NCBI GenBank assembly: GCA_013399855.1
Contig: VXAY01006780.1
Span: forward strand, 62,001-126,000
Length of the DNA: 64,000 bases
DNA from: Oxyruncus cristatus
Lineage: Eukaryota > Chordata > Aves > Passeriformes > Cotingidae
Reading direction: 5' to 3'
The stretch's first letter is position 1, and each line of letters opens with the position of its first letter. Positions 60,461 through 64,000 of this stretch are shown piece by piece. The notes beneath the pieces were generated by a model. It worked only from the letters and a program-made list of their open reading frames with translations. It was not told the origin of the DNA and did no database searches. The translations under genes were made by a program, and so were the position numbers.

Positions 60461-63009
60461 GTTCACTTTACAGCTCAAAAGATAGGTAGAATCTCTCAAA
60501 CATGAACTGTTTGGATCAGAGGTACTTCTGTAGGCTGCGCCTACCTAAGGGTCTGAGGTGACAGTGTCCTGGCTCATCTGCAGGGACTGTCACTCTGGAG
60601 ATCCATGTTGGTATTCCTCTCTGGAACTGATGATAGTTACTCCTGGATGGTAAATGGCTGGTCATGAAGATTTCAGTTCTTGCTGTGACCTTTATTAAAG
60701 TCTCCTGGGTCCCTGGCTGCATGGAGAGCAGGGCTGCATGGCCCTTGTGGCATGGAGACTTCCTGTGAAATTCCTAAGGCCCATTCTCTGGAGTGGGCAG
60801 GGCACAACCTTGGCACTGGGGGCTCATGTGCAGGTGTCGGTGTGGGGTAACTGTGCCATTAGACTGAGTCTCTTGTTCTCACAAATGTTAAATCCATTGC
60901 ACAACGGATAGTTTTGCCAAGGAAGAAGATGGAATGTTTCTAGAGTTAATGATTTCAACCTAGTGTTTCAGTGAGTGCTTTTGGAGAGCTGCTAGGGGGA
61001 GAAGGATGAGGCTGGCTCTGCTGTGGGAAGGCAGTGATCTGGTTGCTGCCTCCATGTCTGCCTGGCTGCAGTGGGATCCTTCCTTCCTCCAGGCTGCCCC
61101 AGGGGAACAGAGTCAGTTTCCTTGTTCGTTGCGCTTCCCCACAGGAGTAGGGACCTGCGTTTCTATGTGAAGGTTTAAGAGTGAGTCACCTGGTGTAAGT
61201 GACGTGAGTAGGTAGTTTCTCAGCTGCTTTTCCAGGTGAAAGGTGCTGACTGTTCCTGTTCACTGGGGCAGAATGCAGCCTGAGCAGTGATGGTGTGTTG
61301 GTAACCTGCTATTCCTCTTGCTAATGCTGTTAGAGAAAGTAAAACGTCTTTTAATATCGAAGTACTAAATAGAGGTTAAAAGTAATGGTTAACGTTTGAT
61401 CATGGGGATGATGTGCATGTAAAAGTATACATTTTCTTTATATTCAGTATGTGTTTGTTTAAACATTATTTTTGATTCAGTCATTTAATTTAGTCAGGAA
61501 GTATTACGTGAATGGGAGGTGACGGTTTGCAGTGTCTCCTTTCTTGCTTAGTGCTGTTACTGCATTGTGCTGATGTTTAGAAGTGAAATTCAGAACAGTT
61601 CTCTGGTCTGTCCTCATTGCTGCTGTCTCCAAGGGCTGTGTTTGTCACAGGGTTTGTCACCAGAAGGTGTCAGAGCAGTTCTGTGTTATCACACTGCAGC
61701 TGCTCTCTGCCAGGTGATCTGGCAGAATGGCACAGCAGGACTGAGACTGTCTTGTGAAGGAATGTCATGTAACATTTATTCTTCTGTCCATTTGCGATAT
61801 ATTGTACCAATGAAGGGGATTGTTTTAATTTTGGGAAAAGTAGTGTGAATAGAATTAATGATGTAGGATTGAGGTGTGTCTGATCAGTGCAAGCCACCCA
61901 TCCGGAGAATGTCAGCCTGGAGAGTGCTTGTTTTGGCTCTCTTTTTGGGACATGCTGCCCCTTGGCAGTGCAGAAAAGGGTGGAGGAAGAGGATGGGGAT
62001 CTCAGACAATTGAATTGGGCAGAATAATTTGGTCAGGTTGTTGAGTAGCTTCTCCTGATTTGATTGGATGGATTTCAGAGGCAGTGGTTCCCAGTGGCAG
62101 GCTGCTGGTGCTGCTGTGCGTTGTTGGAAAGGTTGCACAGGCTCTTGTGTTTGTGCTTTCCTTGGCATCTGCAGGAGAGGTTTGGGGTTCAAAGCAAGGA
62201 GTTGTGTACAATGCCAGAGTCTGGAAACTGCTGTTCTACACGTTTCTGAAACAGAAAAGAGTGGAATTGTTCTTAAAAGAAGCTGCTCTTGGTTACATTG
62301 TGCCCAAAATAAATGCTGCCTACACTTTCTAGTCATTAAAAACGCCATCCCCTCTCCACTGTAATTTTCCCCTGGATCTGTTCCTGACTTCTTCCTGTGC
62401 TGCAGGATGGTACAATAAATTAATGAGACTTTAATTACAGGGCTGGAAAGATAAAATATCAAGAGAATATGGATGTTCTTAATAGTTGCTCCCTTTACAG
62501 AAGGCAGAACAATATTGGGTATGGGTGAATCATGCCACAGAAGGCCTGAGGGCAGTGAAGTCCTTTAACATTTTGGAGCAGGTGCATCATAGGGAAAGGT
62601 TGTTCCTGCTCTTCCTCATCACGGGGAATCACAGTTGCTCTGTGGCCCCTGGAAACATCACCTGTGAGTTTGTGCTTCAGCTGGGACTCACAAGAACTAC
62701 AGGAAGAAGGGAAAAACTGGAGCATGGAAGGGTGATTGTATCTTCTTTATTTCAGTAAATCAGGTGGTCTTTGCCACACACACTTTGGAGCTTCCTGTCA
62801 TCTGTACTGAGAGATGGAAATGCGTCCTGTTACCTCGTGTGGTATTTTTACGTCCATGGGTCAGTGTTGTATGAAAACGCCTTTGCTATACCTTTCCTTT
62901 TTTTTTTTTCTTTTCCTTTTTTCTTTCTCAATTGTTTTCCTTTTCCCTTTTGCCCTTTTCCCCCTTTTCTCTTCCCCTCCTCTGGCAGCCTGGCATTGCC
63001 GCAGCACTG
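60461..63009. other. Intergenic between CRYZ and the next promoter
   Basis: No supported gene. Contains a segment near 60510-60725 with an LTR-like end, unique sequence, and a pyrimidine tract at 62891-62985. Confidence 0.5.
62891..62985 (+). repeat. Polypyrimidine tract
   Basis: C/T-only sequence at 62891-62929 and, after a short AATTG interruption, nearly C/T-only to 62985 with one G. Could form triplex (H-) DNA. It sits just upstream of a CR1 and the right-hand CpG island. Confidence 0.9.
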
Positions 63010-63426
63010 GTGTCCGCGTCCAGCAGAGGCCACAAAGATGATGAGGAGTCTGGAGCATCTCTGATGAGGAGAGACTGTGGGCGCTGGGTCTGGGAAGGCT
63101 GAGAAGGGATTTCATCAATCCCAACAAATACCTCCAAAGCGGGTGCCAAGAGGATGGTGCCAGACTCTTCAGCAACAGGACGCGGAGGAGCAATGGCCAT
63201 AAACCAAAACACAAGAAGTTCCACCTCAACACGAGGAAGAACTTCTTTCCATGGAGGTGGCAGAGCCTGGAACAACTGCTCGGGGTGGGTGTGGAGTTTC
63301 CCTCTCTGGAGACATTCCAAATTCCCCTGGACACGTTCCTGTGTTACCTGCTCCAGGTGACCCTTCCTGGGCAGGGGGTTGTTCTGGGTGATCTCCAGAG
63401 AGAGATCACTATTCTGTGATTCTGTG
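63010..63426 (+). mobile_element. CR1 LINE 3' end
   Basis: Sense CR1: GTCCAGCAGAGGCCACAAAG, ATCTCTGATGAGGAGAGACTG, CCTCCAAAGCGGGTGCCAAG, AAGTTCCACCTCAACACGAG, CTCTGGAGACATTCCAAATTC, GGTGATCTCCAGAGAGAG and a tail of two ATTCTGTG units. The tail ends immediately before the CpG island. Confidence 0.95.
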
Positions 63427-63850
63427 ACGCCGCGGGGCACCGGGGGTGGCGGGCGGAGCGTCGGCTCCCTTCCTCCCTCCTTCTCCCCGTCTCCCTCCCG
63501 CCCCTCCCTNAGCCCCGGTGAGTGGGGCGGGGGGCGCGGGGGCCGGGGGCCGGGCGGTCCCGGTGCCCGGGCAGCTCCGGGGCGCCCGCAGTCGCTCTCG
63601 GCCTGTCAGCTCTGCGGGGACAGTGACGGGGCCGGGGCCGGGCTGGGGGTGACGGGGTATGGATGCTCCGACCTGCCCCCGTTCACCCCGGGGTTCCGGG
63701 GCGAGCGCCCGAGCCCCCGACTCTGCCGTCCAGGTAACGCCGCCCCCAGCGCAGGGGTGGTGGAGCCGTGGGGAGCGGCGCCGGGAGCTGCAGGTCATCC
63801 TCTTGTTGACCGGCTCCAGATCTGCAGGTCGTGAGTTCAGAGAATCCAGG
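63427..63850 (+). promoter_or_regulatory. CpG-island promoter of the next gene (candidate ERICH3)
   Basis: Very high G+C and CpG with a single N at 63510. Plus-strand splice donors are present: CCCCG|GTGAGT (intron from 63518) and GTCCAG|GTAACG (intron from 63734). A 25-codon ATG frame (63659-63733) ends in phase 0 at the second donor, but its residues (MDAPTCPRSP...) are not recognisable. In mammals ERICH3 is the next gene downstream of CRYZ on the same strand, so this may be its first, largely untranslated exon; that identity is inferred from synteny only. Confidence 0.6.
63524..63556 (+). other. G-quadruplex-prone G-run cluster
   Basis: Runs of 4, 6, 5, 5 and 3 or more G separated by 1-3 bases (GGGGCGGGGGGCGCGGGGGC and on), just inside the presumed first intron of the next gene. 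Confidence 0.7.
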
Positions 63851-64000
63851 CTTCCCCGAGCTGACATTAAGGACAGATAGTGAGAAATGGAGAATCTCTG
63901 CAGGTCTCCATGACAAAATTTGGCAAATCCTGGTGTAGTGGGCGATGCTCTGAGTAAAGAAGCAATGACAGAACTTGCTCGTGTCCACACAAGAGATCAG

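Noticed and set aside
63409..63990. 193-codon minus-strand frame over the right CpG island
   Set aside because: It runs through the N and CpG-island sequence with Pro/Gly/Arg bias. The donors on the plus strand explain the region better.
1..64000. CRISPR arrays, operons, phage or bacterial mobile systems, tRNA and rRNA genes
   Set aside because: The window is vertebrate nuclear DNA. No direct-repeat array with regular spacers and no cloverleaf or rRNA sequence was seen.

Overview
The window is vertebrate nuclear DNA, most likely from a bird. The evidence is many CR1 LINE fragments with the typical 3' end (octamer ATTCTGTG), a solo avian-type ERVL LTR with an intact 5-bp target-site duplication, compact introns, CpG-island promoters, and a head-to-head TYW3/CRYZ pair as in other amniotes. 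It is an assembly piece: there are N runs at 37103-37152 and 54056-54428 and single Ns at 526 and 63510.

Layout. 1-1002 is the 3' part of a decayed CR1 that runs off the left edge. About 1003-45700 is intergenic, with no protein gene I can support. It holds scattered CR1 3' ends (7690, 8454, 12131, 19642, 27407, 35420, 44415), one solo LTR (6819-7402), probable old MIR-like SINE pieces (4985, 29672, 43035), short tandem repeats, and several AT-rich blocks with homeodomain/octamer motifs that look like regulatory DNA. A weak GC-rich block lies at 9640-10080 and a strong orphan CpG island at 45740-46330. An exon-like segment at 44743-44857 has good splice signals and an open frame I could not assign.

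50850-54055 (minus strand) is TYW3, an enzyme of wybutosine synthesis on tRNA-Phe. Six exons are readable, and only the first ~20 codons are lost in the N gap. 54785-60441 (plus strand) is CRYZ (zeta-crystallin, NADPH:quinone oxidoreductase). Its eight coding exons give an uninterrupted 329-residue protein, and a polyadenylation signal follows at 60436. The two genes share a CpG-rich bidirectional promoter, most of which is in the 373-base gap. 63010-63426 is another CR1 whose tail abuts a second CpG island (63427-63850) with plus-strand splice donors, probably the 5' end of the next gene. Mammalian gene order would suggest ERICH3, but no ERICH3 coding sequence is visible.

TYW3 and CRYZ are related by promoter sharing, not by a known common pathway. 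I found no clearly novel biological system. The best leads are the unassigned exon at 44.7 kb, the orphan CpG island with a minus-strand ATG-to-donor frame at 46.2 kb, and the promoter hidden in the gap.
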